From Pseudomonadota bacterium (GTDB taxonomy: Bacteria; Chloroflexota; UBA5177; JAJPKF01), in the NCBI GenBank assembly GCA_021323865.1, contig JAJPKF010000025.1:62001-126000 (forward strand): 64,000 bases of DNA. Reading direction: 5' to 3'. The first letter of the stretch is position 1. Every line of letters begins with the position of its first letter. The translations under genes were made by a program, and so were the position numbers. Shown piece by piece: positions 52,739-61,987 of the stretch. A model generated the notes under the pieces. The model had not been told where the DNA came from. It saw only the letters and a program-made list of their open reading frames with translations, and did no database searches.

Positions 52739-54066
52739 TGAACGTGGCCGTGGTGGACAGAACCGCGAAGCGGCAGCGGCCCCCGGTCGCGGCCAGGCTC
52801 AGGCTGGGTGAGTTCGACCGTCACGGCACAACCCGAGCCCTCCTCAACGAACGCTCGATCGAGGTGGAGCACGGCATCCCCGGCGAGCTCGTGGACGCGG
52901 ATGTCTTTGGTAAGCGACGGCGGTGGGGGCGGATCACGGAGATTGTCGAGCCGTCCCCCGACCGGGTGGCCGCGCCCTGCCCCTACTTTCACCGCGGCTG
53001 CGGAGGCTGTCAGTGGCAGATGCTGGACTACCGCAGCCAGGTGGATCGAAAGCGAGCACGAGCCGAGGCGGAGCTGGACGCTCTGGGGCTGGAGACCCGC
53101 ATCGACCGCGTGGTTGCCATGGCGGATCCCTGGCGCTACCGGCACACTGCCGCCATCTCGTTGGGACGGTCGGCCGGCTTCCGTCGCCGGGGGACGCAGA
53201 GCATCATCGCCCTCGACGATTGCCTGATCTCCCATCCCCTCATCGGTCAGGTCATGCAGCGGCTCAACGAGGCGCTGGAGTCGGAACGTCTGCCCAACTA
53301 TCTGGGCCAGGTAACGATAGAAACGAGGGTCGTGGAGCGCAACGGCAGGAATGCCCTCCACGTGGCCATCGTCCCCAGTCCCGGCTCACGACACGCCTCC
53401 ATGGAAGCGGTGATGCCCATCGCCCTCCTGCTGGCGCGTCTGGATTGCGTGGCCGGCATTCTGTACCGGCACCGACAGGATCCGCCCCAGCTGCTGGCCG
53501 GTGACCCCTTCGGCGCCGTCACCATCGAGGGCCGTCTGTTTGCCGTCAGCGCGGCCACCTTCTTTCAGACCAACATGGAGCTTCTGCCCCATCTGATCCG
53601 AGACCTGGGTGCGGGAGCGGCCCTCTCGGGAACCGAAACGGTTGTGGATGTCTACGGCGGGTCGGGCATCTTGGGGTTGTCGTTGGCTTCCGGAGCCCTT
53701 CGTATCGTCGAAATCGAGATGGACGGCGTCGGCGTGGAGGCGGGGAAGCGGAGCGCCGAGATGCAGGCAGTTGCCAATGTGAGCTTTATCCAAGAGACGG
53801 CCGAGGAGGCGCTCGCTCAGCTGTCGCAGGCCGACGTGGTGATCGTCGATCCTCCCCGAGCCGGCCTGAGCCCCAAGGTGGTGGAGGCTATCGGCAACCT
53901 GCGGCCCGAGCGGATCCTCTACGTCTCCTGCTTTGCCGGGACTTTGGCGCGAGACGTCCTCGACTTTCAGCGATTCGGCTATCGGTCCACCGCAATCCGC
54001 GCTTACGACTTCTATCCCCAGACCTATCACCTCGAGCTGCTCACTACTCTCGAGCTTCATGACTGA
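52738..54066 (+). CDS. TrmA/RlmD-family RNA m5U methyltransferase
   Basis: 442 residues from ATG 52738. An N-terminal TRAM-like part (2-65), iron-sulfur cysteines in CPYFHRGCGGCQWQ (with an earlier Pro-Cys), DVYGGSGILGLSLA for SAM, VVIVDPPRAGLSPK and catalytic Cys in LYVSCFAGTLARDV. Methylates uracil C5 in 23S rRNA (RlmD, RlmCD) or tRNA (TrmA); which one cannot be told. Overlaps the next gene by 8 bases, implying coupling. Confidence 0.9.
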   Translation: MNVAVVDRTAKRQRPPVAARLRLGEFDRHGTTRALLNERSIEVEHGIPGELVDADVFGKRRRWGRITEIVEPSPDRVAAPCPYFHRGCGGCQWQMLDYRSQVDRKRARAEAELDALGLETRIDRVVAMADPWRYRHTAAISLGRSAGFRRRGTQSIIALDDCLISHPLIGQVMQRLNEALESERLPNYLGQVTIETRVVERNGRNALHVAIVPSPGSRHASMEAVMPIALLLARLDCVAGILYRHRQDPPQLLAGDPFGAVTIEGRLFAVSAATFFQTNMELLPHLIRDLGAGAALSGTETVVDVYGGSGILGLSLASGALRIVEIEMDGVGVEAGKRSAEMQAVANVSFIQETAEEALAQLSQADVVIVDPPRAGLSPKVVEAIGNLRPERILYVSCFAGTLARDVLDFQRFGYRSTAIRAYDFYPQTYHLELLTTLELHD

Positions 54067-55075
54067 GGGCCGGCCGGCCAGCGCCGAGCCGGTCGGCCTT
54101 GAGTGGCGGCCCGCAACGGAGCCGACGCCCGGCCCGAACGTGTGGAAGACACGCTTGGTCCACTTCGTCTCGAGCAGCGTGGGGCGGATCGCGGCCACCA
54201 TCATCCTTCTGGCGATTGTGGTCTACCGCAGCCAGCCCCAGCACCTCGCCGCGGCCGCCGGACGGCTGGGGATCCTCAGCCTGCTCGTCGCCGCGGCGCT
54301 GACGCTCCCGTTTCTCTATCTGAAGGCCCTTCGGTGGCAGGTCATGCTGCGGTACGCGGGTAGCGAAACCAAATTTGGGGAGGCGGCGATATCCCTGATC
54401 GGTGGCATGGGCCTGGCGCTGATCACGCCGGCTCGACTGGGTGAGGTCGCGCGGGTCGCCTTCCTCAGAGATACTCGCAAGCTGCGGCTTTCGGGTCTCG
54501 TCCTGCTCGACAAGCTGTTCGACGTGCTCGTCCTGGTGATTCTGTCGATACCGGGCGCCTGGCTGCTGATCAGTCCGATTTTTGCCCTCATTCTGGCCAT
54601 CGTGGGGCTGGCCGGCTTGGCCCTAACCCTTGCCCCCCAGCTGCTTCACGGCCTGCGAAATACCCTCTCACGTCGTGTACCGTTGGGTGGCCGGACGGCC
54701 GAGATTCTCGGCGCCATTGATGGGCTTTCACCCGGGGCCACGCTCATCTACCTGGGGCTAACCTTGGGCGCGTTCCTGGTGGTGATTCTGCAGTTCGCCA
54801 TCATCCTCCACGGGGCTCGAAACGTTTCCCCCTCCGCCGCCTTCGACACCTTCCCCCTCGTCATCCTTACCAACATTCTGCCGCTGACCATCGGTGGATT
54901 GGGGATCCGCGAGGGCGCGGCCATTCTGCTCCTGCGTCACTTCCACATTGCGGCGGCGCTCGCGGCAATCTCCGCCTTTGCCATGTTCTTCTTGAACACG
55001 GCCCTCCCGGGTTTGGTTGGTGCGCTCATCCCCGCCTTCCGCCGCAGGTTGAGCCAACCCGCGGGACGGTCCTGA
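54059..55075 (+). CDS. Flippase-like integral membrane protein (LPG synthase TM/UPF0104 type)
   Basis: 338 residues from ATG 54059, overlapping the methyltransferase stop. After a polar N-terminal 40 residues there are about eight helices with FLYLKALRWQVMLRYAGSET, LIGGMGLALITPARLGEVAR and ILPLTIGGLGIREGAAILL, the hallmark of this family (relatives flip or transfer lipid-linked substrates, as in AglD and MprF). Specific substrate unknown. TGATG overlap with the MscS gene. Confidence 0.85.
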   Translation: MTEGRPASAEPVGLEWRPATEPTPGPNVWKTRLVHFVSSSVGRIAATIILLAIVVYRSQPQHLAAAAGRLGILSLLVAAALTLPFLYLKALRWQVMLRYAGSETKFGEAAISLIGGMGLALITPARLGEVARVAFLRDTRKLRLSGLVLLDKLFDVLVLVILSIPGAWLLISPIFALILAIVGLAGLALTLAPQLLHGLRNTLSRRVPLGGRTAEILGAIDGLSPGATLIYLGLTLGAFLVVILQFAIILHGARNVSPSAAFDTFPLVILTNILPLTIGGLGIREGAAILLLRHFHIAAALAAISAFAMFFLNTALPGLVGALIPAFRRRLSQPAGRS

Positions 55076-55851
55076 TGCTGGGCATCACCTGGCACAACCT
55101 GACCGAGGAGCCGGGCGTCTACCTGACCCGGTCGGGGGGCGCCCTCATCGTCCTCTTGGCGACGCTGGTCATCGGCCATTTCCTGGCCGCGCGCGCCCAC
55201 AATACCGCCCTTCGATCGGGGCTTGGTCCCAACCCATCACTGCTCATCGCCCGGACCGTACGCTTCGCCACCTGGGTCCTGGGCTGCCTTTGGATTCTTG
55301 CCATATTCAGTGTTCCGTTCACCGCGCTGGCCGCCGTGGTCGGCGTGGCAACCCTCGCGATCAGCCTCTCGCTGCAGGACCTCCTCAAGAACCTGATCGC
55401 GGGCATCTACCTCCTAGCCGAGCGGCCGTTCCACATTGGAGACCGCATCACCGTCAGTGGCGTGACCGGCGTCATCGAGGACATCCAGATGCGCGTCACC
55501 TATCTCCGCAGTGATCATGGCGAGCGGGTGGTCATGCCCAATCAGACCGTCTTTACGCAGGTGATCGTGAACAACACCGTCGCCGGAGCGGTCACTCGTT
55601 CGGTATCCATTCAGGCGCCCACCTCGCTGACGCCGGATGAGGTACGGCAGCGGGTGGGCCAAGCGGTGCAGGGCGTACCGGGCGTGGCCACGTCGCCCCA
55701 ACCCGTCCTGGAGGCGGTGTCCATGGGTGGCGAGACGTCCACCTGGCTCCTCACGTTGTGGCTGGGATTGGAACAGGACTACACGGTTGTTCTCCTCGCC
55801 CTCGGCAAGGCACTGCCCGAGGCGACGGTGCAGATTCCGCCGGCGACGTAG
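55075..55851 (+). CDS. Small-conductance mechanosensitive channel (MscS)
   Basis: 258 residues from ATG 55075. Three hydrophobic helices, the third pore-lining (FTALAAVVGVATLAISLSLQ), then DLLKNLIAGIYLLAERPFHI, GDRITVSGVTGVIEDIQMRV and VVMPNQTVFTQVIVNN of the MscS beta domain. Protects against hypo-osmotic shock. The pore helix has the A/G pattern of MscS. Between the flippase-like gene and nadD, one transcription unit. Confidence 0.9.
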   Translation: MLGITWHNLTEEPGVYLTRSGGALIVLLATLVIGHFLAARAHNTALRSGLGPNPSLLIARTVRFATWVLGCLWILAIFSVPFTALAAVVGVATLAISLSLQDLLKNLIAGIYLLAERPFHIGDRITVSGVTGVIEDIQMRVTYLRSDHGERVVMPNQTVFTQVIVNNTVAGAVTRSVSIQAPTSLTPDEVRQRVGQAVQGVPGVATSPQPVLEAVSMGGETSTWLLTLWLGLEQDYTVVLLALGKALPEATVQIPPAT

Positions 55852-55853
55852 CG

Positions 55854-56462
55854 ATGACCCGGCGCCTGGGAGTACTTGGCGGCACCTTCGACCCGATTCA
55901 CCTCGGACATCTCATCCTGGCGCAGGAGGTGTGCTCCCGACTGAATCTGGAACGGATCCTCTTCGTGCCCAACCGAGATCCGCCCCACAAGCGCGACCGT
56001 GCGATCACCGACGGGGATGACCGGCTCCAGATGGTCCGCCTTGCCATCCACGACAACCCGGCTTTCGTGCTCGATCTCAGCGAGATGGAGCGGGAGGGCC
56101 CATCGTATGCCGTCGATACCGTGCGGGCCTTGAAATCACGTCATGACTGCTCGGAACTGCTCTTCCTTCTCGGGTCCGACGCCCTGGCAGGGCTAACCAG
56201 CTGGAGCCGGCCGGAGGAGCTACTCGAGGAGGCGAAGCTAGCCGTCGTCGTGCGCCCAGGCACGTCCTCCGTGGATGAGCTCGTGGAACAGCTCAGGGAC
56301 CGGTTTCCGACTATCGGCGATCGAGTGGAGCCGGTCGAGTCACCTCGGATTGAGATTTCAGGGGCCGATATCCGCCGCCGAGTCGAGTTCGGCCGGCCGA
56401 TTCGCTATCTCGTCCCCCCGGCGGTCGAAGAGTACATCCGGAGGGAGGGCCTCTACCGCTGA
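55854..56462 (+). CDS. nadD: Nicotinate-nucleotide adenylyltransferase
   Basis: 202 residues from ATG 55854, two bases after the MscS stop. LGVLGGTFDPIHLGHLILAQ carries the GxFxPxHxGH nucleotidyltransferase motif; VPNRDPPHKRD, SYAVDTVRALKSR, LFLLGSDALAGL and ISGADIRRRVEFGRPIRYLV, with the ISxTxIR-like motif, complete the NadD signature. Makes deamido-NAD from NaMN and ATP. Confidence 0.94.
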   Translation: MTRRLGVLGGTFDPIHLGHLILAQEVCSRLNLERILFVPNRDPPHKRDRAITDGDDRLQMVRLAIHDNPAFVLDLSEMEREGPSYAVDTVRALKSRHDCSELLFLLGSDALAGLTSWSRPEELLEEAKLAVVVRPGTSSVDELVEQLRDRFPTIGDRVEPVESPRIEISGADIRRRVEFGRPIRYLVPPAVEEYIRREGLYR

Positions 56463-56466
56463 TCGG

Positions 56467-57963
56467 TTAGGGGGCGAGGTAGAGCCGGACGATTCCCATC
56501 CGGGTGCGGCGCAACGAGGATGCCGCGATACGCCGAGCCGTCGGCGGCCAGTCGTGTCGGGGCCACGAGGAGGGCTCGACGATGAGGACCAGCCGGCCGC
56601 CGGTTCGCGGGGCATGACCCAGACGCCGTAGGACATAGTCATACGCGTCGGGCGCGTTCAGGTACGAGGCCATCCTCAGCGAGAAGGGCGTGCCGGCGGT
56701 CCAACGGATGATCCGGCGGGAGACCGCCACCACATGCCCGTATGTGTCGTCGGGTTGCAAATCGGCTCGCGTGACGGCAGCATCCGCCACCGTGACCTGG
56801 GGACGAACGAAGGAATATGTCCACGTGTCGCGTACTCCCACCACCACCAGCGCCAGGACCAATACGACACCCGCGGGAAGTCCCCACCGCCACCGGGAGA
56901 GCAACGACAGCAGCCCGCCCAGGAAGACGAACGGTGCCACGAAGAGGCAGACGAGGTACTGCTCGAAGACCACTTTGTGGTACACCTCGAAGCCGAGAGC
57001 GGCCACCAGCAGGAGCAGCACGGCCAGCAAGACCTCCCAGGCGGTGTCGTTCGCCGTCGACCGCGAAAGTCCTGCGATCACTCCCGCGATCACCAGCAGA
57101 ACCGCGAGACCAAGGCTGAGGGGGATGATCCGCAGCTCAAAGGCGCGGTTGAAGAGATTGAACAGCAGGCGCAAGCTCGAGGCATGTCTAGCCGGCGCCG
57201 AGCTCTTGCCATGGACCAGGACAGACAGCCAGGCGCGCGTGTTGGCCAGGTGATGGGTGGCATCGTAGATGAGCAGCGGCGAGGAGATCAGCAAGAAGAC
57301 GAGGATGGCGGCGGCCACGATGGCGGCACTGGGCCGGCTTGGGCGCGCGGCGACTACGAAGATGACGGCGACCGGGATTACGAAGATGTTCACCGGCTGC
57401 AGCTGGAGCAGACAAGCCAGCGAACCGGCGGCTACCACCATCCACACGGCCGAGCTGCGCTTCCAGCTTGTGAGGGACCAGAGGAAGAGCAACACGAAGA
57501 ACGGGGTCAGAGTGGGATTCCAAGGCCGCCGGGAATACTCGACCATGAGGAACGACGCAGCCATCACCGCGCAGGCCCCCAGCGCCGCGTACGGGCCGGT
57601 GGCGACGCGCAGATACAGAAACAAGAGAGCCACCGCGGCCACGCCGAAGAGACCCACGAGGACCGTGGGGCCGACCGCCGACCCGCCGCTCACCGCCAGC
57701 GCCGGTGCCATCAGGTAGTAGAACACCGGGCCGAGATGCATGGCGCCGATGGACAGGCTCGGGCCCAGGAGCGGCAGGTGCCCATGCAGCAGCCGCCATT
57801 CCATTGAGGTCTGCAATCCCTCATCGCCCATGAAGTGAAACTTGGATCCGATGTCCCACCATCGAAGGAAGGCGGCGAGAACGAGAACCACCCCCAGGAT
57901 CGGCAGGACCGGGTCGAAATGGACGGTGTGCCGCTGGTCGCTGTGGCGCCGCAGCGCGCTCAT
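56467..57963 (-). CDS. Multispanning GT-C-like membrane protein (ArnT/PMT-type glycosyltransferase, probable)
   Basis: 498 residues from ATG 57963, overlapping the upstream gene's TGA. Eleven or so hydrophobic helices start after residue 20 (VLPILGVVLVLAAFLRWWDI). FHFMGDEGLQTSMEWRLLHG contains the acidic residues expected on the first periplasmic loop of GT-C enzymes (D/E-E), and MHLGPVFYYLMAPALAVSGG follows. A soluble C-terminal part (from about 400) ends the protein. Likely uses polyprenyl-phosphate sugars to modify a surface glycan. Substrate unknown. Confidence 0.75.
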   Translation of the reverse strand: MSALRRHSDQRHTVHFDPVLPILGVVLVLAAFLRWWDIGSKFHFMGDEGLQTSMEWRLLHGHLPLLGPSLSIGAMHLGPVFYYLMAPALAVSGGSAVGPTVLVGLFGVAAVALLFLYLRVATGPYAALGACAVMAASFLMVEYSRRPWNPTLTPFFVLLFLWSLTSWKRSSAVWMVVAAGSLACLLQLQPVNIFVIPVAVIFVVAARPSRPSAAIVAAAILVFLLISSPLLIYDATHHLANTRAWLSVLVHGKSSAPARHASSLRLLFNLFNRAFELRIIPLSLGLAVLLVIAGVIAGLSRSTANDTAWEVLLAVLLLLVAALGFEVYHKVVFEQYLVCLFVAPFVFLGGLLSLLSRWRWGLPAGVVLVLALVVVGVRDTWTYSFVRPQVTVADAAVTRADLQPDDTYGHVVAVSRRIIRWTAGTPFSLRMASYLNAPDAYDYVLRRLGHAPRTGGRLVLIVEPSSWPRHDWPPTARRIAASSLRRTRMGIVRLYLAP

Positions 57964-59573
57964 CGTACGTACACCGCGTCGCAGCCGGTCGGTGCGGAGC
58001 CGCTGCAGGTGAAGCGCTCGAGAAGCCGGTACCGTCCTCGGACCCAACGGAAGTACGCATCCATGAAGTGATATCCCGGAGCCGGCCGGAACCGAGGCCA
58101 GAGCGCCACGGCGGCGGCATTGACGCTCCGGGTCTGCGCGACGGCCTCAGCCGCCGTGAGCTTTCCGGTAAAGATGCGCACGTAAGAGGTGTCTACCAGT
58201 CCGGGCACGCACAGACGATCGGCATCGACGCAGATCCACGCGTCGCCCGAAGCTACAAAGGACCCGGGTGGTGTATGGCTCCGGATGAGCGTGCCGGCCT
58301 GCGCCCGGTCGTCCCGGGCAGGGTGAGTGAGCAGGCGAGGGTACGCCAGAAACAGCCGGGGCAGGAGAACCAGGTAGCAGGCAAGAGCAACGACCGCGGC
58401 CAGACGCGTTGCGCCTCTTCCGCTCATCCAGCGACCATCATCTCGCCATGTCCCCGGCAGGAGGCCTATCACGGCGCCGGCGGCCAGAGTGGCGGCAGGC
58501 TCCAGGAGCATCACCGGATGATGGCCCATGAGGGGGTGGTATCGGGCCAGGATCAGGAGGGTGGCCAGAGCCCAGGAGCCGAGGACCAGCCCCATCCGCC
58601 AGCTCTGGAGCAGCAGGAGGAGCGCTCCGGCCAGCGCCAGAACCACCAGGCCGACATCCACCAGGCCGAAGGTCAGGATCTGGTGCAGATTGGACACCGT
58701 GGTTTGGGCGCTGGGATAGGTGGTGGATGCCCTCACCCGGTCCGCCACCATCTGCCGCCACTCGTCCAGACCAAAGAACGCGAAGGAAACGGCGATGGGC
58801 AGGATAAACCCGATGCCGGCCAGCAACGGTCCCCACAGAATGGTTCCCAGCTGCGCCGCCCGCGGCTCGGCTCGCCGCCGGCGCCCCTCCCATAGCGCCA
58901 GCGAAAGCATCACCGTGAGCGGGGCAAGAGCGGCGAAGGCGAAGAACTTGGTCAAGACCGCCAATCCGAGCGACAGGCCCGCCCCGAATGCCGGAACACC
59001 CAACCTTCGTGACAAAGTGGTTCTGCCCATACTGAGCCTTCGCCACCAGACCAGGCCAAGAGCGACCGACAGGCCGCTCAGGGCCATTGCGGGCACCTCC
59101 TCCTCGATGGCGTGGGCGTAGACCAGCATCTCGGGTGAGAGCGCCAATACGAGCGCACCGACACCGGCGGCGGGCCAGCCCTGAATGCAGTAGCCGATCA
59201 TGGCAGCGCTCAGCAGGCCCAGGAGGGCGAACGCCAGAACCACCAGGCGCGCGTTGGGGACACTGAAACCGGCCATCTTGTCGGCCGCGGCGATTGCGAG
59301 CGGAAAGATGGGCGGCTGCGCGCTGTAGATCTGGGCGTAGAGGTGGTACCCGTGAGAGACCAGCGCGCCGGTCTCCAAGTAAACGCCCTCGTCGTAGTCG
59401 CTGATCTGGTAGACGGACTGCCCGAAGCCGAAGCCGGATAGGTGGGCGACTTCGTAGATGATGAGCAGCAGCGCTCCCCCCGCGGCCATGCCGAGCCCGG
59501 CGAGGAACTGCCACCCAACCACTCGGGAGCGCTCCGGCGCCTGAACGCCCGCCTCGCTTCTGATCCCGATCAC
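57960..59573 (-). CDS. GT-C-like membrane glycosyltransferase (ArnT/PMT-type, probable)
   Basis: 537 residues from ATG 59573. About twelve helices; SVYQISDYDEGVYLETGALV has the D-x-D/E acidic cluster at the first loop, and HGYHLYAQIYSAQPPIFPLA is a typical GT39-like continuation. A C-terminal soluble domain (from about 430: RSHTPPGSFVASGDAWICV) could bind the acceptor. The ATGA overlap with the next gene indicates a two-gene operon producing a surface polysaccharide or glycosylating proteins. Confidence 0.75.
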   Translation of the reverse strand: MIGIRSEAGVQAPERSRVVGWQFLAGLGMAAGGALLLIIYEVAHLSGFGFGQSVYQISDYDEGVYLETGALVSHGYHLYAQIYSAQPPIFPLAIAAADKMAGFSVPNARLVVLAFALLGLLSAAMIGYCIQGWPAAGVGALVLALSPEMLVYAHAIEEEVPAMALSGLSVALGLVWWRRLSMGRTTLSRRLGVPAFGAGLSLGLAVLTKFFAFAALAPLTVMLSLALWEGRRRRAEPRAAQLGTILWGPLLAGIGFILPIAVSFAFFGLDEWRQMVADRVRASTTYPSAQTTVSNLHQILTFGLVDVGLVVLALAGALLLLLQSWRMGLVLGSWALATLLILARYHPLMGHHPVMLLEPAATLAAGAVIGLLPGTWRDDGRWMSGRGATRLAAVVALACYLVLLPRLFLAYPRLLTHPARDDRAQAGTLIRSHTPPGSFVASGDAWICVDADRLCVPGLVDTSYVRIFTGKLTAAEAVAQTRSVNAAAVALWPRFRPAPGYHFMDAYFRWVRGRYRLLERFTCSGSAPTGCDAVYVR

Positions 59574-59710
59574 AAAGTCTTCGCGGCCGGGAAGGCCGGG
59601 GCGACGAACGGCGTCATTGGGTCATCTCCAGCCTCAATTTCCCCATGGCTCGCATCCGGTTTCCAAAGCAGGCCGCCGCTTCGACCTCCCAACCCATTTA
59701 GACTACGGGC

Positions 59711-61360
59711 ATGAGCTCCGGGGCGCAACGAGCGCCGGCAGCCACGGTCATCGCCCTGCTCGTCCTGTCATTGGCGCTCTTCCTGGCCCTACTGCCCGGA
59801 GACCTCCGGAACAACGGCGACACCGTGGACCGCTTCTTCGTCACCCGGGCACTCGTCCGTTCCGGTACGGCTGCCGTGGCCTGTCCCGGGCCCGGCTCGC
59901 CTCCCATCTCCGATACACGGCTGGCTCTGGGGAGGCACCACTGCTATTACGCCATCTATGCCCCAGGGCAGACTCTGGCCATGATTCCGCTCTATACCGC
60001 CGGCAAGGGCATCTCTGTCCTCACCGGTGCGCCGTCAGACTTCACCATCGCCATCGCCGTGCACACCCTGGATCCCATCCTGGGAGCGATTCTGGTGGTC
60101 GTATTCTTCCTGCTTCTGGTGGAGCTGGGCTACCGCCGCCGCACCGCCATCCTCATGACTCTGGTGCTCATCTTCGCCTCCACGCTGCCGGCCGACGTAC
60201 AGAGCGGGCAGGAGCAGACGCAGTCCGCACTTGCCCTCCTGGTCGCAGTCCTTGCCCTTCTCAAGGCAAGGCGTGGTGGGCCGCGACGGGACCGCTGGAT
60301 CCTGGCGGGTGGAGTGGCGGCCGGCGTGGGGATCGGCACTCGCTACGACTTCGTGGTGCCGGTCGTGGTGCTGGCCGGATTCCTTGTCTGGATGCTTCTC
60401 ACCGAGGCGGGCAACACGCCGGCGCTCGCACGGCTCCGCGGCATCACTCCTTTCTTACTGGGCCTGGTCCCGTTCCTGGCGCTGGACGCGGCTTGGAACA
60501 TGGTCCGCTTTGGGTCCCCGTTCAGCGTGGGCGAGTCCGCGGGCGCACAGCTGGGCTTCCCGCCCTGGCAGGGCATTCCCAATCTCCTGATCAGCCCCGG
60601 AAAGGGGCTCCTCTGGTACCTGCCCCTCCTGTGGCTGATCCCCTTGGTTGTCCTGCGTTTCCGGCGACGGGATGGGCAGGCGCTGGCGCTCATCGCCACA
60701 CTTGTCCTCGCCTCGGTGGTGTTCTATTCGACGGTCATCTACTGGCATGGGGACCCGGCGTGGGGGCCGCGATACCTATTCCCGCTCGTTCCCGTGCTGT
60801 TGGTTCCCGGGTGTGAGCTGATTGACCGGCCTCGCGACTTTGCGCCGCTCATCCGCATGGGCGCCATTGCCCTCCTGATCGCGAGTCTAGCCCTGCAGAT
60901 CGTGTCGGTGAGCGCGGACCCCTGGCGGTTTTGGTATCACCTGATCCAGGTGCGCAGTCAGGCGTCCCAGAGGTTCGTCTGGAATCCCCGGCGCTACGGC
61001 TACTACTGGGACGCCGGCCTGGCCCCCGAGCTGTATCAGTTCCGGGCCGCGAGAGACATCATCGCCATCGGCCTGGGCGATCGACGTGCCGCGATGCCCA
61101 CCGCGGGGACAGCAGCGATAGGGCCTGCCGGCTCATCCGTCCGTGCCTACGACGCGCGACAGCTCGTCGGAGTGGCGAAGCGACCACTGAACAGCCCCGG
61201 TCCGGTCTGGCTCGACAGTCGCTACCAATGGCTCACGCCCGCCGTGGTGCCCTTGCCGGTGTGGGTTCGTCTGCTGGTGCTGCTGGCGCTGCCGATCGCC
61301 GGGCTCGCGGCGCTGATGCGCCTGCTACGGCAGGTTCGGGCACCCCCCGGGTCGAGCTAG
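59711..61360 (+). CDS. Multispanning membrane protein, GT-C-like
   Basis: 549 residues from ATG 59711. Roughly eleven helices. NNGDTVDRFFVTRALVRSGT provides an acidic loop after TM1, and RHHCYYAIYAPGQTLAMIPL plus YWHGDPAWGPRYLFPLVPVL resemble the conserved elements of bacterial GT-C (DUF2079/PMT-like) proteins. The soluble end contains YQFRAARDIIAIGLGDRR. Divergent from the two GT-C genes; all three probably act in one pathway for cell-envelope glycans. Confidence 0.7.
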   Translation: MSSGAQRAPAATVIALLVLSLALFLALLPGDLRNNGDTVDRFFVTRALVRSGTAAVACPGPGSPPISDTRLALGRHHCYYAIYAPGQTLAMIPLYTAGKGISVLTGAPSDFTIAIAVHTLDPILGAILVVVFFLLLVELGYRRRTAILMTLVLIFASTLPADVQSGQEQTQSALALLVAVLALLKARRGGPRRDRWILAGGVAAGVGIGTRYDFVVPVVVLAGFLVWMLLTEAGNTPALARLRGITPFLLGLVPFLALDAAWNMVRFGSPFSVGESAGAQLGFPPWQGIPNLLISPGKGLLWYLPLLWLIPLVVLRFRRRDGQALALIATLVLASVVFYSTVIYWHGDPAWGPRYLFPLVPVLLVPGCELIDRPRDFAPLIRMGAIALLIASLALQIVSVSADPWRFWYHLIQVRSQASQRFVWNPRRYGYYWDAGLAPELYQFRAARDIIAIGLGDRRAAMPTAGTAAIGPAGSSVRAYDARQLVGVAKRPLNSPGPVWLDSRYQWLTPAVVPLPVWVRLLVLLALPIAGLAALMRLLRQVRAPPGSS

Positions 61361-61370
61361 GCCGGAAGGC

Positions 61371-61445
61371 TGGAGGCGACGGCCGGAATCGAACCGGCGA
61401 TAGAGGTTTTGCAGACCTCCGCCTTAACCACTTGGCCACGTCGCC
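61371..61445 (-). tRNA. tRNA-Cys (anticodon GCA)
   Basis: Acceptor GGCGACG/CGTCGCC, D arm GCCAAGTGGTTAAGGC, anticodon stem GAGGT/ACCTC with loop CTGCAAA, T arm GCCGGTTCGATTCCGGC, discriminator U as usual for Cys, encoded CCA. Confidence 0.94.
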
Positions 61446-61454
61446 AATAAAAAA

Positions 61455-61530
61455 TGGAGCGGAAGACGAGGTTCGAACTCGCGACCTTCTCCTTGGCAAG
61501 GAGACGCGCTACCACTGCGCCACTTCCGCT
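61455..61530 (-). tRNA. tRNA-Gly (anticodon GCC)
   Basis: Acceptor AGCGGAA/TTCCGC-T type, D arm GGCGCAGTGGTAGCGC, anticodon stem TCTCC/GGAGA with loop TTGCCAA, T arm GCGAGTTCGAACCTCGT, encoded CCA. Nine bases upstream (minus strand) of tRNA-Cys, hence one transcript. Confidence 0.93.
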
Positions 61531-61633
61531 CGCTGAGAGCTACAGGTCATTGTCACCGGTGAGGCAGCGGGGAGTCAAGATGGAGCGTTCCGCCTGACTC
61601 GCCCTCAGCCGCCCCAGGTGATGCTTCCCAGTT

Positions 61634-61709
61634 TGGTGCCGAGGGGGAGAATCGAACTCCCGACACCACAATTTTCAGTCGTGTGCTCTACCAACTGAGC
61701 TACCTCGGC
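61634..61709 (-). tRNA. tRNA-Phe (anticodon GAA)
   Basis: Acceptor GCCGAGG/CCTCGGC, D arm GCTCAGTTGGTAGAGC, anticodon stem CACGA/TTGTG (one G-U), loop CTGAAAA, T arm GGGAGTTCGATTCTCCC, discriminator A, encoded CCA. First of a Phe-Gly-Cys run. Confidence 0.93.
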
Positions 61710-61987
61710 TTGCAGCACAAGTGTATCAAGCCGAAACCGGCTCCCGAAGCATCGCCTGGGCAACATTCACCTCCTATTTACCCCGTATTTCCCGAATGTT
61801 CACCGTGGCCGGGGTAGCTTCAGACGGAAGACCTGCGGGCCTCGCCGCATCGCCTTGCTCTTTCCGATGCGAACAGGTTACAGAAGGGTTCCAACCGACT
61901 CGAACGGGGAACCGCCGGCCGTCTGCGCACGCTTCTTGCCAAGAGCCGTCTGCAATCCCCCTCAAATCTCCGCTAGGAGCAGCCACC

